From Misgurnus anguillicaudatus (Eukaryota > Chordata > Actinopteri > Cypriniformes > Cobitidae): a stretch of DNA of 64,000 nucleotides. The position numbers were made by a program, and so were the translations under genes. The DNA lies in the NCBI RefSeq assembly GCF_027580225.2, contig NC_073343.2, positions 1,612,001-1,676,000 on the forward strand. Direction: 5' to 3'. Positions 1 to 51,106 of the stretch are shown here, piece by piece. Within the stretch, counting starts at the first letter, position 1. Each line of letters begins with the position of its first letter. The notes below the pieces were generated by a model. It saw only the letters and a program-made list of their open reading frames with translations. It made no database searches and had not been told where the DNA came from.

Positions 1-39408
<39,408 letters not shown>

Positions 39409-39700
39409 GCTTGCGCAATAGCGAAATCAAACAGGAAGACCGTTAACTCTCTCCGTCCCAAAGAAAAGACTAGAACAAAAATGTTTAGTTTTGCGACTCG
39501 TGCCCGTTGTGAGTTTGGACCGGTTAGTGATGCTCCAGCTGAAATGGGTCATTTACGTCAGAGCGGATTCGGTGTTTTTTAAACAGGTTTTAAGCGGCCA
39601 AATCTTCAATCCTACTACTGCGAAGGCTTAACTCATTAATATTTAGTACGTCGCGCTGACGTTGCTCCGTAACCTTGCTGGAATATCCAATCAGGGAAAT
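39409..39700 (-). promoter_or_regulatory. 5' UTR and promoter region of ppp1r13b
   Basis: Upstream of the MMP exon the DNA becomes CpG-richer (GTACGTCGCGCTGACGTTGC near 39647), with a CRE-like TGACGTT and a CCAAT motif near 39687. No TATA box is evident. The transcription start is not determinable by eye. Confidence 0.45.
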
Positions 39701-40134
39701 TAATTAATATTCATGAGCCAGGCCTTCTACGCAATAGGATTCGTAAATTGGCGTACAGGCGAAATCCTTTCACTGTCTGTCACGAGAATCTGCATTGCAC
39801 CGACTCGTGGTGAAGATAAGAAATCACTACCGATAGACAGGTCACAAATAGTTTCAGAGCCTTTTCATTTATTAAATAATTATCTAAGATATAGTTGTAC
39901 TTTAAGATAATTTTAATTAATGCAAACTATCATAGTATTGCTAAAAAAAAAACATAATACAACTATTTCAGACACATTTTACAGCAGTATCACAGTATTA
40001 TTTTAAATTACTAGGAGTACCATGGTAATGCTTATGGTATTTATATGAGATTTCTATCATATGTTGGCCATAAGAGTGTAACAAAAAATGAACATGACAA
40101 AGGTAAAATTATATTGATTTTTTGTTTATTTGAA

Positions 40135-40140
40135 TTTGAC
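40135..40140 (-). terminator. candidate polyadenylation signal of ptp4a2
   Basis: AATAAA on the minus strand, about 570 nt past the ptp4a2 stop. It would leave about 730 bp between this 3' end and the ppp1r13b start codon. Confidence 0.4.
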
Positions 40141-40708
40141 ATTTCAACAATCAGTTTGTATTATTTTGATTGGATAATCTGCCATTTCATTCATTTTTTC
40201 CATTCAACTGATGACCAAAGTGAATTCATCTGATGACCTGTGAATGTATCCTGGAATGTTTTATATCTATAACATTTGATACAGTAGTTGTGCCCATGTA
40301 TCTTGTCTTAACTTCAAGAAATGTCCAATACAAGCACCAACAGAGTAAAATTGTCACTTAATGCAGGATGTTGAAATACACAATCCAGACAACTTTGGAA
40401 AACCTAGTTTAGAAAGGGCATAAAACACTAACAACTGCAATCAATCATTATACCAATGTGTTTGTTACAATGAAAAACACCACTAGTGATATCCCACTTT
40501 GCCTGTGAGCTTACATGATTGGCTAGATTGAAGTTACTGTTCAATAAAAAAAATACTCATCCAGACAATGAGTAACCAGACTGTGTGCTTGGCACTGTAA
40601 TACAGCAAAGTCCTGGCCCAATATAATCATCAAACAAACTGATAATAACAACACTAACAATATATAATAATCATATCAATTTTCTAAGATCCTTGGATGA
40701 ATGTTATT

Positions 40709-40820
40709 CTACTGAATGCAGCAGTTTTGACCATTGGCATCCTTGAAGCGCAGGCGCATCTTGGGTTTGTATTTTTCAAGGTACATTAGTTGTTTGGCGT
40801 TGAAAGCCCCACGTCTTTTC
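40709..40820 (-). CDS. ptp4a2: ptp4a2 last coding exon with CaaX box
   Basis: After [27 protein letters not shown], then [16 protein letters not shown] and TAG. It holds the polybasic stretch and the prenylation motif needed for membrane targeting. Confidence 0.95.
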
Positions 40821-41598
40821 CTGAAAGAAAAATGACAGTCCGCATGAAAAACAGACATATCACATATAAGAGAAAGAAAAACTTAATAAATTATATTTGA
40901 CTGTGTGACTCACTGCCGAATAAACTCGACAGCATCCTCATACATCATCCCACACTCGATTAAGGCTATAGCCACCAAGACAGGAGCTCTGGACACAAAA
41001 ACATCTTATTTAAAACTAGCTGGGAATATGATCTAAAGCAGACATAAGTCAGAATCGTCTCTAATTATAGAAACAACTTCTGACCGTTCACATTTGTTGA
41101 CAATACTTACCGTCCCAATCCTGCAACACAATGTACTGCAATGCAACAGCCTGGTTCCTCTTTAAATTTACATTTCAGTAGGTTCAACCAGTCATCAACA
41201 ATTTGGTCAGGGGGTGAACAGCCATCATCAAAAGGCCAATCCTTAAACAGAACATAATGTGAAATCTAATACAAAAACATACAGATTAACCTGGAGCTGA
41301 CAACAGTCTTTCTTTCATTCATAGCAATTCCTACCAAAACGTCAATGCCTTCTTTTTCCACTGGTGTCTTGTCGTAAGTCGCATCACAAACTCGAACAAG
41401 TGTTTGCACTCCGAAACTTTTCAGTTCCTGAAAGGTATTAACCAAAAAATTGTAAGCATTGCTATCCAAACTACTAGATTTATGAGGAAGTACAGGACTT
41501 ACCTCTGTAAACTTGGTCAGCTGTGAATTGGTGGGATTGTGGGTGATGAGAAACCTCATGCATTCATAGGTGATCTCGACAGGAGCAGGGCGATTCAT
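40709..41598 (-). CDS. ptp4a2: ptp4a2, PRL-2 type protein tyrosine phosphatase, complete
   Basis: Five coding exons: 41503-41598, 41335-41427, 41111-41241, 40914-40988, 40709-40820. All borders are GT-AG with consistent phases, giving 168 residues (human PRL-2 has 167). PRLs are small prenylated dual-specificity phosphatases at the plasma membrane and endosomes that bind CNNM magnesium transporters. Visible: start [25 protein letters not shown] with the general acid; P-loop HCVAGLGR with the nucleophile at Cys101; basic KPKMRLRFK; CaaX box CCIQ. The start at MNRPAP without the MAR extension seen in PRL-1/-3 and the YE before MRF favour ptp4a2; CCIQ is more PRL-1-like (human PRL-2 ends CCVQ). 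It lies in the same orientation just upstream of ppp1r13b. Confidence 0.93.
40914..40988 (-). CDS. ptp4a2: ptp4a2 coding exon 4
   Basis: 75 nt from GTGTCCAG to CGGCA|GTGAGT, completing the P-loop Arg codon and encoding [20 protein letters not shown]. Confidence 0.95.
41111..41241 (-). CDS. ptp4a2: ptp4a2 coding exon 3, catalytic centre
   Basis: 131 nt after CTGTTTAAG, encoding DWPFDDG (general acid), [12 protein letters not shown] and [16 protein letters not shown] (nucleophile). The P-loop Arg codon is split by the intron. Confidence 0.96.
41335..41427 (-). CDS. ptp4a2: ptp4a2 coding exon 2
   Basis: 93 nt, phase 0 at both ends. [20 protein letters not shown] and [11 protein letters not shown] align with PRL-2; the redox-partner Cys of PRLs is the C in RVCDATY. 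Confidence 0.95.
41503..41598 (-). CDS. ptp4a2: ptp4a2 first coding exon
   Basis: 96 nt: [32 protein letters not shown], then GAG|GTAAGT. No in-frame MAR precedes the start Met. Confidence 0.95.
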
Positions 41599-43160
41599 TT
41601 TGACACTTAAATGGCGGCTTAATGTACTCGATAAAAAACAACACCTTCCAAAGGGGTCGAAAAATTATATCGAAATATCTAAGCAATTTGACTTTTAGAT
41701 AGATCTCTAAAGACTCTAAAGGGAAATTATGAAGACAATTCCAAGATCCCTCGGTTTCAAAATAAAACTGAAGAAGGGGACTATCCTTCCGATTTGCGAT
41801 TTCTAATTACCCCATTCAGGAGAGGAGAGATGATCAGCTGGCACTAGAGAGAAGGAAAATGCTTCACTATCTAGTACCTGTATTGGCTCGAATCTATTCA
41901 TACAACTAAATTTAAACGGGTGCTCCCCAAAAGTGCAGAATGTAAGATGGGCAGTCAGGTAGTGTAATCTTCATATGGCAGGCCCTCTTTTCACTTGTCT
42001 ACAATGACCAGGTGCTGTGCCTGGCAGAAGTCTCCACTCACACTGACAAACGCCATAAATGTGCAGCTTTCAATAAACACGAGATAGTGGACAATGAATT
42101 ACCAGGACAAGTGCAGTGAATCAAAACATGTCACCATTGACCCCAAATGGTTACTGGATATAGCCTACAGCTGAACAGAGACCTCATTCCAATGTAGTTA
42201 ATATTGACTTGGACCATTGGATGAATGGAAAGTAACTTCCCATAAAACATGCACAAACTTACCAGAACGTATAACACAGTGGATTAAGTACGAAGAACAT
42301 ATTTGGCAATTTATTCGGAGCAAGTTTATGCTAATAAACACTTACTTTCAATAAGTGAACAAAAATAAAGTTGAGAACTCCTCATTCTATCCTCACCATG
42401 CGTGACTGTCTCTGCTTGGCATCTAGAAGACATCAAAAGAGCAATATATAAAAACCTTTCTATATAAACTGCTATTGTTGAAGTTTAAAGAAATCAAGTC
42501 AATAATAAACTATTTTAGAAGGCAATATATTATTATATACTTGTTATTGTTTATGTTTACACATTCAAAACCACTTTCTTTTAGAGAATTGTTAACATAC
42601 AACATTTAAATATTGTTAGATAAATCCATAAACAATAAATATAGCTGTAATGTTGTGACGTCAAACTAACGTTAGGCATACAACGGCCTCACTTAACCCA
42701 CATTTAGCTCACCAAAATTTTTCACATTTAAATATTTTTAAGACAGAGAAATTATGCCATGTTATCCCAAACATCAATCTAGCTTTACGACATACAAATG
42801 AAACATCCATGTAACGTTATTTGGAAAAAACATGAATAAAACACTTTCAATGCAGAATTAAACAATGCAACCCACTTGCTCGTTCTTTAGGTGACATAAA
42901 CGGTTAATGAAAAAACTGAAATGTAATTTTTGCTTGACAATTAATTTCCCTCATTTAATACACATTAAATAATGATTTCGCTATAATTGAATTATAACGG
43001 TTGGACATTTCCTTGTTTTGACCAGATTACTCCGCTCTTGTCCGGTTAGCACAGGTGCTTTAGCTACTAAATGCGTATATATTTAAAACGTCACGCAAAA
43101 ATATACAATTCATTACTATTTTAGGTGTACATAAATTACAGAAAAATATAATATTATATA
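41599..43160. other. 5' flank / likely first intron of ptp4a2, no recognised feature
   Basis: AT-rich DNA without bounded repeats that I can support. A 5' UTR exon of ptp4a2 is expected between here and the promoter-like block at 43170-43420 but cannot be placed. Confidence 0.4.
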
Positions 43161-43169
43161 AATACTTAC

Positions 43170-43420
43170 AAAGTACTGGCGGTACATATATATACCGTGA
43201 CAAAGAGAGAACGGTTCAGAAACGCTGCTAGGCGGCTAGCATTCCTCTCTACCACAGAGCTCCCGTAAGCGTAACCAGGCGACAATTCCGGTCCACATAG
43301 GTGAACGATGATTGGCTGGAGAAACATCACGTGATCAATAACAGTCAACATTCCCGCTCCAATAATCGCTAGGGAAAGATGTTACTTTATTCACCGCTGT
43401 AGTGTCTTAACCAATCAAAG
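43170..43420 (-). promoter_or_regulatory. possible ptp4a2 promoter
   Basis: A GC-richer block with inverted CCAAT (GATTGGCTGG near 43311), TCACGTGATC (E-box-like) and a second CCAAT near 43411, about 1.7 kb upstream of the ptp4a2 start codon. Inferred from composition and position only. Confidence 0.3.
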
Positions 43421-44621
43421 GGAATTATTCTCATGCGCTGGCCATTTGCAGGGTTCGGGACGGGTTGTTTGTTGTTACTGTACTGTACTGTACATTTTAT
43501 GCTTCCATATACTACTTATTACTTTAGGATATATATTAATATTGAAATTGAGATATCTTAATTTAATTAAATGCACCCCTTATAAACATTATGTCATTTT
43601 TTTATATTATTTACTTAATTATCACCAGCCTATTAGACAATTTAATGCACTCTGGAGTCCCTTTTTGTTAAAACAAGATTATTTTATATTATTTATTTTT
43701 ATTCTAGCAATTTTTCTATTGAGCTTAACTGGTGAGTGTTAAGCATATTAATATAAACAGTGTTTGTTATGTATGTGCAAGTTAATTTGAAAAGTAATTT
43801 ACTAATGACTAATTACTTTGTCACCATTGTATTTAATAAACTACTCATTGTTTAAAACTTAACTGCATTATTCATTGCTAACATGGCCGTAGCTACCATT
43901 GAGGACACCGAGGTCATGTTAGTCTGGTAGGAAGGGGGGGTTCACCTGCACCCGAAAGGTATATTTTTTTAACCTTGTTTTTTGTAATCCTTAAGGTGTC
44001 TAGAAAAGGAATTTTGATGTTCCCCATGCAAATTATTGTCCCATGTGTGATTTTTTGTATCATCTTTTGTGACCGTGCTTGATATTCGGCTGTGAAAAAT
44101 GTAAACTTTAAATCTACATAGAATCTGAACAATACATCCTACAGACACAATCCACCCCATTTTCTCTTAATCTTTGCATAAGGAATTGATAGATATGAGG
44201 ATTGTCATGATTAGATGATGTATGGTGCATTACAACTTAAATAAACACAAATAATTTAAAAAAAAATCTGTGACCTTGGATCAGTGGAACTTCTCCCCTA
44301 TGGACCCTATTGATATATGTTTTCTAACTTTTGTATTTTTACAGTCTTTAGGATGTCTAAGAAGCAAATGTTGATGATCCCTACTTAAAATATTGTCACA
44401 TGTTGGTCCAACTGAACATCTTCCATGATAAGGAGTTACTATTCAAACCGTTATTTTGGTATTATATTTATAGAAACAAAAGAGAAAACCACTCATATAG
44501 TCAAATATGTGTATATATAGGGTATAACAAATCCCCATTAGAATAAACTGAAATAGAAAAAAGTGATTCTATTCAAAGGTCAAAAAGGTCAAGGGCAATG
44601 AAGTCTATTCATCATACAGTA

Positions 44622-45005
44622 GGGCTGTTTCTCAATATGCGTTCTTCAGCGATCTTGCGTTCTTGTGTCCTCGCTCTACGTCATCGTTAACATTCCAAGT
44701 TCATTCCAATTCTCAAGAACGCAAGTACAGAGAACGCATGAAAATACCCGGATGTGTTCTTGATATCGAGGATGCATTGAGTGCAGATTGCGCGCTGAAA
44801 TCGCGTTACGCCCCAAAAGTAATTGCGGCAAAACAATGGCGGAGGTCAGGTGACCAACAGGAAGATCGCACACATCTCAATTCTCATAAGTGCGTTCTGT
44901 GTTCTTGCGATTTTTTGAGTTCGTTCTTCCGAGGTCGCCTGGCAAGTTCAATCTCCACAAGGACGCAAGTCCGTTCTTTGCGTTCTTGGAATTGAGAAAC
45001 AGCCC
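44622..45005. mobile_element. MITE inside the 4.8-kb element
   Basis: GGGCTGTTTCTCAATATGCG and GCGTTCTTGGAATTGAGAAA-CAGCCC are inverted ends, with several GCGTTCTT repeats inside. It interrupts the 3' end of the relic ORF just after its acidic EIDYEDL segment. No clear duplication. Confidence 0.7.
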
Positions 45006-45880
45006 AGGTCTTCATAATCGATCTCTTGCTCCTTGTCGTCTTCACCATCTCCATCCATCTCCTCGACTGTTTCCTCCAGCAAGCCAGTGAGTGAAGTGGG
45101 GAAGATAGGTCCACAAGACCACACTGGTTCCAGAGTACCCTCTTCAGTCTTTTCCCAGCCTTGGCCAGAATCATGGGGCTTGGGACACCAGAATATCGGT
45201 GTGGCTGCTCTCTTGTGGATGGCCAGACGGTGGTTGACACAGTTGATGTGTGGGACCAGGAGCCCGGACAGATCCACCTTGGATCTGGTGGTAAGCGTCT
45301 CATCCCCTCCAATCATTCTTTTCAGCATGATTTTGAATGTGAAATGAACTGCTTTGCCAAGCTGAAAGTTGGTTAGGAGAACTGTGTGAAGAGTTTTGCA
45401 AAAGTGACCTATGTATTGAGAAATGTGTCCTAGCATCTGTAAAAAAACTGTTTTTGCCATTACATGCTACAGAATATCTGCCTTGAAAAAACTCACTTGA
45501 AGGCTGCATGGTACTTGGATTACTCTGCAGCTTTTTCAGAGACCCAACCTTCCCTTTGCCTCTAAAGGTACTTGTAAAGCTTTCCCTGTGAAGATGTAGA
45601 GGCCGAGTATTGTGCAGTAGTCTGCCCCCTTACATTCTGCCAGTTCGCTGACATTTAGGATCTGCCGGTGCTTTCCGATCCCAATGTCGACGTAGATGGT
45701 CAGCGGGATGGATTGGGCGTGGTGTAGGAGGATGAAGAAAATGTCTGTGTCTGCAGTCCTCACCACAGCCACCTTGTGCCCCAGTTGAGCGGCATACAGC
45801 AAGTACAGAACAACCCGGTTGTCAGTCTCTTCCTGGGTTGAATCCAACTGAGGTATCTTACATAGTCCTTCTCACATGGC
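44948..45880 (-). pseudogene. broken transposon-borne ORF of unrecognised family
   Basis: Read on minus from 45880 to 44948 with at least one frameshift. Segments in order: KIPQLDSTQEETDNRVVLYL and RTADTDIFFILLHHA; FRGKGKVGSLKKLQ; VPHINCVNHRLAIHKRAATP, then IFWCPKPHDSGQGWEKTEEG and LEPVWSCGP; an acidic tail EIDYEDL. I recall similar strings in many 'uncharacterized' proteins of cnidarians, molluscs and fish. The acidic E..D...V..DTD pattern followed by a G-rich GKGK segment resembles a PIN/FEN-like nuclease plus helix-hairpin-helix, but this is only a suggestion. Stops and frameshifts make it non-functional here. Confidence 0.7.
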
Positions 45881-46230
45881 CATCAGTGTGATCCTTCGGA
45901 TGAGACGTTAAACCAAGGTCCTGACTCTCTGTGGTCATTAAAAATCCCAGGATTTCTTTCGAAAAAGAGTAGGGGTGTGCCCCGGCATCCTGGCCAAACT
46001 TGCCCGTTGACCTACTAATCATCCCCCATACTAATTGGCTATATCACTCTGTCTCCTCTCCAATAATAAGCTGATGTGTGATGGGTGTTCTGGCGCAATA
46101 TGGCTGCCGTCGCATCATCCAGGTGGATGCTGCACATTGGTGGTGGGTGAGGAGAATCCCCCTTTCATATGTAAATCGCTTTGAGTGCTGCCGGAAAGCG
46201 CTATATAAATGTAACAAATTATTATTATTA
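45865..46230 (+). mobile_element. SINE inserted in the 4.8-kb element
   Basis: The body contains CCTTCGGATGAGACGTTAAA, CTCTGTGGTCATTAAAAATC and the 3' module GAAAGCGCTATATAAATGTA, ending in (ATT)n. This is the structure of a V-SINE/HE1-type teleost SINE. It separates the N-terminal fragment at 46228-46326 from the rest of the relic ORF. Confidence 0.65.
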
Positions 46231-46326
46231 TTTGACACCATCATCTCTCTTGGATTTCTTTGTAGCAGGATTAAACTCTTCAGACTCACTATCATTTTCT
46301 TCCTTGTGTTTCTTTGACTTGGGCAT
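46228..46326 (-). pseudogene. possible N-terminal fragment of the relic ORF
   Basis: ATG at 46326 opens 32 codons: MPKSKKHKEENDSESEEFNP then ATKKSKRDDGVK, before stopping in the SINE tail. Alternating basic and acidic blocks with KKSKR look like a nuclear localisation signal, plausible for the start of a transposon protein truncated by the SINE. Confidence 0.4.
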
Positions 46327-47299
46327 GATTAGCAATGATCACCAACTAGCCAATTAGCTATTATAGTATAACAGTATTGACTTTATTTTTCCTTAATGTC
46401 TTCAAGGCAGCTTCAAACTTGGTAGAGGGGTATATTTTTCAGACTCACCATCGATATCACTCTTCTTTTTTTTGAGGATGATTAGCATGCATCAATTGCA
46501 AAGAAAGAGAAGCTGGGAAGATGGGCCGGCACTGATACAGTGTGGCACTGGATTACTCCAAACAGCTTTTTTTGTATTTTGGGCTTGCTAAGTCTGGACT
46601 TTCTGAAGGCCTTCAGAGTTATTAACTTTTGACCACACTTATTGCTCTAAGTTTCAAATTGATTCCAATCTAAATAAAAAACTTGGTACAATATTTTAAT
46701 GTGGAATATGTTTATCAGACACCTGAAGCATTACAAATATATACCAGTTTATAACCCTTTTTTTGGAAATCCAGGGAGGCAACCAATATAGCCAGAAAAG
46801 ACATACACGTGACAATATTTCAGCTGTGGATCATCAACGTTTGTTTATTAGACATCTTACAGACTGTAAAAATACAAAAGTTAGGAGACATATATCAATA
46901 GGGTCCATAGGGAGAGAGTTCCAGTGATCCAATGTCACAATTTTATTAAAAAAAATTTGTGTTTATTTGAGTTTTTTGCATTATACATCATCTAATCATG
47001 ACAATCCTCATATCTATCAATTCCTCGTGCAAAGACGAAGAGAAAATGGGGTGGATTGTGTCTGTAGAATGTATTGTACAGATTCTATGTTGATTTAAAG
47101 TTTTCCTTTTTCACAGCCGAAAATCAAGCACGGACACAAAAGATGATACAAAAAAAATCACACATGGGACAATAATTTGCATGGGGAACATCAAAATTCC
47201 TTTTCTAGACACCTTAAGGATTACAAAAAACTAGGTTGAAAAAATATACCTTTCGGGTGCAGGTGAACTCTCCCTTCCTCCCCTACTATGTCCTCGGTA

Positions 47300-48682
47300 G
47301 TTTTTTCTTGAAGTTTCGTTTCATTTTGATGTGAAAATAGCCGACGAGACAATCCTTGCATCTACGGACCATCACATGCAGTGATGGAAATAACGGCGTT
47401 ATATATAAACGTTGTTTCCTTACAGCGTTACTGACATTAAAATGCTGCGCATTAGTATAATTAATCTCACTGAAGCGAGTAAACTCTCATCATTAGACAG
47501 TTCTCTTGCGTGTGTTGAGGGGTGGGAAACACATAACTGATTGGCCTGTGTATGTTAGAGGGGGTGGGACAACAACATAATCAATGATGATTGGCTGAAT
47601 TTCCATCGTTAGCCAACCAGAAGCAGGATTAGCTCATACACTACATGCACAGTCAGAGCAGTGTCGTGTTGCCAACTTGTTGATGACTTTGTTGCTAGAT
47701 TTAGCAACTTAAAAAAGCGAAAAAGGACAAATCTAGCGATCTTTTCTGTCGTTGTTGGAGACTGACGCGAGAGCATGTATCATTCTCTACACTCAACGAG
47801 CAGCAGGTGCTGCTAGACAATCACAAGCAGCCCGGTCATCACGTGCAGTCTGCCCGAGTCCCTCACGCCCGCAACGACAGAGCGATGGAAGTACAACAAG
47901 CTCAAAGGTAGCGGTCGCAAACACAAAGTACAGTATAATAAGCACTGCTTCTATACAAGAATAGTATGCAAGAATAACATGCAACGTAAGAAAGAGTCTC
48001 TCCACCACGGCTGTAATTCCAATCTAATAAAGCAAATGAAAATGAAAAGGCTGTAACAAACTTAACTATCATTTGGAAAGCCAGCAAAAGATGAGCAGAG
48101 AAGGAGGAAAGGAAGATGAGAAAGTTAAAGGTTATGCAGCAAATAGCCTACAATATGGGATGGAATACGGCTACCAATGAGATTAAAACCTACACTACTG
48201 CTCAAAAGTTTAAGGTCACTTAACTAAAATGTTAACTATGGTCATAAAATCATTAAATCTGAAGGCTTATGGTTAAATGCTTGAAATTACTTTTGTAGAC
48301 AAAATATAGCTGTGCCAAACAGATTAATTTTTGTTATTAGAAACCAAAAAATATATTTTTTATAAATAGATGACTTACACTGAATATTGAAGAAAAAGCA
48401 GCCACTAAAAGACCTTATCATATATAAACTCCTTCTATACTTTTAAAAATTCATCCTAAATTGAAAATTTAAGAAGCTTCTTGAAAAAATGACACACAGT
48501 TTTGCAGTTTCAAGGCAAAGGGTGACTTGCACTTCAGATGATGAAATGTAACCATTGATTTATTTTGGATGCTTTAAGTCACCAACAAAATTCTCACAGA
48601 CACAGTTACAATTGCGCTATGTCGTAGTTTGGACATGTTTATTATTATTCTGTAATATGGAAAAAATGTAAATAATAAAAAA
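47300..48682. mobile_element. 1.38-kb insertion splitting the right TIR
   Basis: ATGTCCTCGGTA is present at 47288-47299 and again at 48683-48694. Deleting the insert and one copy restores alignment of the right TIR with the left. The insert ends AATAATAAAAAA, consistent with retroposition. It contains fragments of other repeats (GTGATGGAAATAACGGCGTT; CACTACTGCTCAAAAGTTTA). Confidence 0.6.
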
Positions 48683-48728
48683 ATGTCCTCGGTATTTGAA
48701 AAATCCTGGCTACGGCCTTGATTGCTAA

Positions 48729-50855
48729 TTTTTAAAATCCATACCGGTCTTGACAACACAGACAGTAGAAATTAAACTCTTTAAATCTTTTTAAAAAATG
48801 TTACACTGCCATTTCTTTTAATTTGAATTAGTTTAGCCAATACACACTAGCTTAAAACTTTTTTTAATTCTTAACACAAGAATTGTGTTGGTATACTGCC
48901 TTAATACAGAGAGCTACTATAAAAACTGACTCAATTAACCATAATAAAACTGTATTTACAGTATTTATATTTATGTGTAATCAGTTGACAAAAGTTTTCC
49001 TTTTATTAATTAACAGGAGAAAATGCTTCATAAAATATCTTTAAAAAAGTATAGTAACAAAGTAAACATTACACCTTTACACGTTCCTCAATGCATATAT
49101 TTCTATATGAATTTAAATAAAATAAACTGATTTCTGCTTTATTTAACACATTAAATTCAGATTTTTAGATAAGAATTGTTAAATGCATACACAGCATGTA
49201 ATGCAATTTTTACAATGGGTAAATCTAAATATTTTATAGGACTATGTAGTAATGTCTCCATCTTCTGGTGAAGAGGAGCCACTATGTCCGAATTAAACAA
49301 ATTTAACTTGGTTGATGGCCAACTCACAGCAAAAACAAATGCATTTTATCTATACAAACTGCTTGTAATGAATATTATTGTGATATAGTGATCTCTTTCT
49401 ATGTGAAACAAATCTTTTTTGTCGTTTGTTTATATATTGTTTGCATTTTGTTGGGTGTGGTGATGACACATGACAAAGCCACAAGCTGGTACTTGCAAAT
49501 AAGGCCTATCAGATAGGCCTCCTCACCTTGCAGTCCCTGTCTGTAAAATGACACCTAAAGGAAAAAAATGCACAACCCACAGTCATGACCACACCTTCAA
49601 AATGAAGAATACATCAAAGTAGTTTCACACCTGTGTGGCGAATATGCACTCAGAATGAACCAGGGTTGCATGCACGTATGGCTGAAAATACTTAGATCAG
49701 GTTGGGCAGGATTTTTTTGATGGTTTTACATTTTCTTCCCAGTTTTGTGTGCTTCCTGTTTTTCTCATGGTTCCGGCATTGTACGGTAAGTGAAAAGATG
49801 TTATCATACATTAAAACAGGTCCAATATTTTAGTGTTTTCTTCTAAGCTATCTGTTTAACGACTGCTATTTGATTTAAAAAAAGTTTCTTTCTGTAGCAT
49901 AGCTAAATTTTGTTTAGTAGCACCAAAACAGTAGTTGGCAAATACAGGTGCTATTCATATCTTAGTTATTATAAATATAGGACATGCTGGATTCATGTTG
50001 ATTCATGTTAATTCATGTTATGCTCTTGCATTTGTCAAAGCATATTTTAGAAGTACAAATACTTATGTAGTATTTTATTGTATATTTTTACCTTATTTCT
50101 TTTGTTACTACAGTAAGTAGTAACTGTAAGTTTGTATCTGGAGCAAAATCTCTTTATATAAAATGTTAAGTGTAGCAGTTAATTTAGCCAGTTACATGTT
50201 ACTTACTGTATGGCTATACAACAAAATAATAGGGGAGATATGTGTTGTTTTTGGGGGATTGTTTAAATAAAAAAGCCATAAAGAGCTCAGATGAAATCCT
50301 CTAAAGGCGAATGACATTTTTGTAAATGTAAAATTTTTTATCAGACAGACTATTAACGGATTTTGCAACACATCGGTATTTCTGAATGACCTTTAAATCC
50401 GATTACGTGAATTTAAAGCGAAAGTATTTAATGAATGTTTACGTGCCGAAATCATTATCTCATTTTTGACGGAGGTGGCGTTTAACGACTTTGCATCTGA
50501 GTTCCTCATATATTTTGTTGCAAATATATGTATAAAAATATACGTAATTATATTTCTCTATTCCATCTGCTCGCAGCTACAATGTATTTCATTCTGAGTA
50601 TAGCCTACTTCTGAAAATGATTTATTTATAAATGCTGGACTGACTGGTTCAACTAGCCTACCAGTAAGTTACCATCAAAACAGATACCTGCTCACACCTC
50701 AATGTAATGCGTAGGACAAGTTTTCTGTGACAATGGTGTGACTTTTAGATACATTTCAATTAGCAACGTGAAAAAAAAATATTTAAACTTAAAACAAGTA
50801 TTAAAGTCACAATGAAATTGAAATTAAAAAATATTTTTTTGGAAACCCTACTGTG
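48729..50855. other. intergenic, no recognised gene
   Basis: AT-rich. CATTGTACG|GTAAGT near 49785 could be the donor of an upstream non-coding exon for the connexin at 53201, but nothing else supports it. Confidence 0.35.
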
Positions 50856-51051
50856 CCCTGCTGAAAAAACAATAAAACAATTACAGAAAATTCTAATGGT
50901 TTTATTGGGAATTTTATTGGTTCTAATGGAATACGTCCCAAAACACAATACAATGTAGTGGTTTTAATGGTGAAAGCTATTGTTCCTATTGGTATTTTAA
51001 TGGAAACCATTGGAATTTTCCGAAATGGTTTTATTGTTTTTTTCAGCAGGG
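50856..51051. mobile_element. palindromic MITE with CCCTGCTGAAAAAA ends
   Basis: 196 bp: CCCTGCTGAAAAAACAATAA on the left, TTATTGTTTTTTTCAGCAGGG on the right. The whole arms are complementary. Confidence 0.75.
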
Positions 51052-51106
51052 TGGAACTCTTTTACAAATTACTGATCTGTGAGCTTCATTATTTTCAAAA
51101 ACTTAA

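Larger units (their letters stand above)
43882..48720. mobile_element. 4.8-kb transposon, 8-bp TSD, ~520-bp terminal inverted repeats
   Basis: ATTGCTAA occurs exactly at 43874-43881 and 48721-48728. The tips are CATGGCCGTAGCTACC and, inverted, CAAGGCCGTAGCCAGG. The left repeat (43882 to about 44404) has an inverted partner at about 46808-47299 that resumes at 48695-48720 after an insertion. Shared landmarks include the CACCCGAAAGGTATA block, GATGATTAGATGATG-type words and TCTAAGAAGCAAATGTTGAT against its inverted partner. The 8-bp duplication fits hAT, but no hAT transposase is present; the only coding relic is the unfamiliar ORF below. Confidence 0.85.

Noticed and set aside
43446..43742. 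98-codon plus-strand open frame next to the ptp4a2 promoter block
   Set aside because: AT-rich hydrophobic translation with no family match and no splice sites noted.
44663..44995. 110-codon plus-strand open frame
   Set aside because: It coincides with the MITE at 44622-45005 (GCGTTCTT repeats) and is antisense to the transposon relic.
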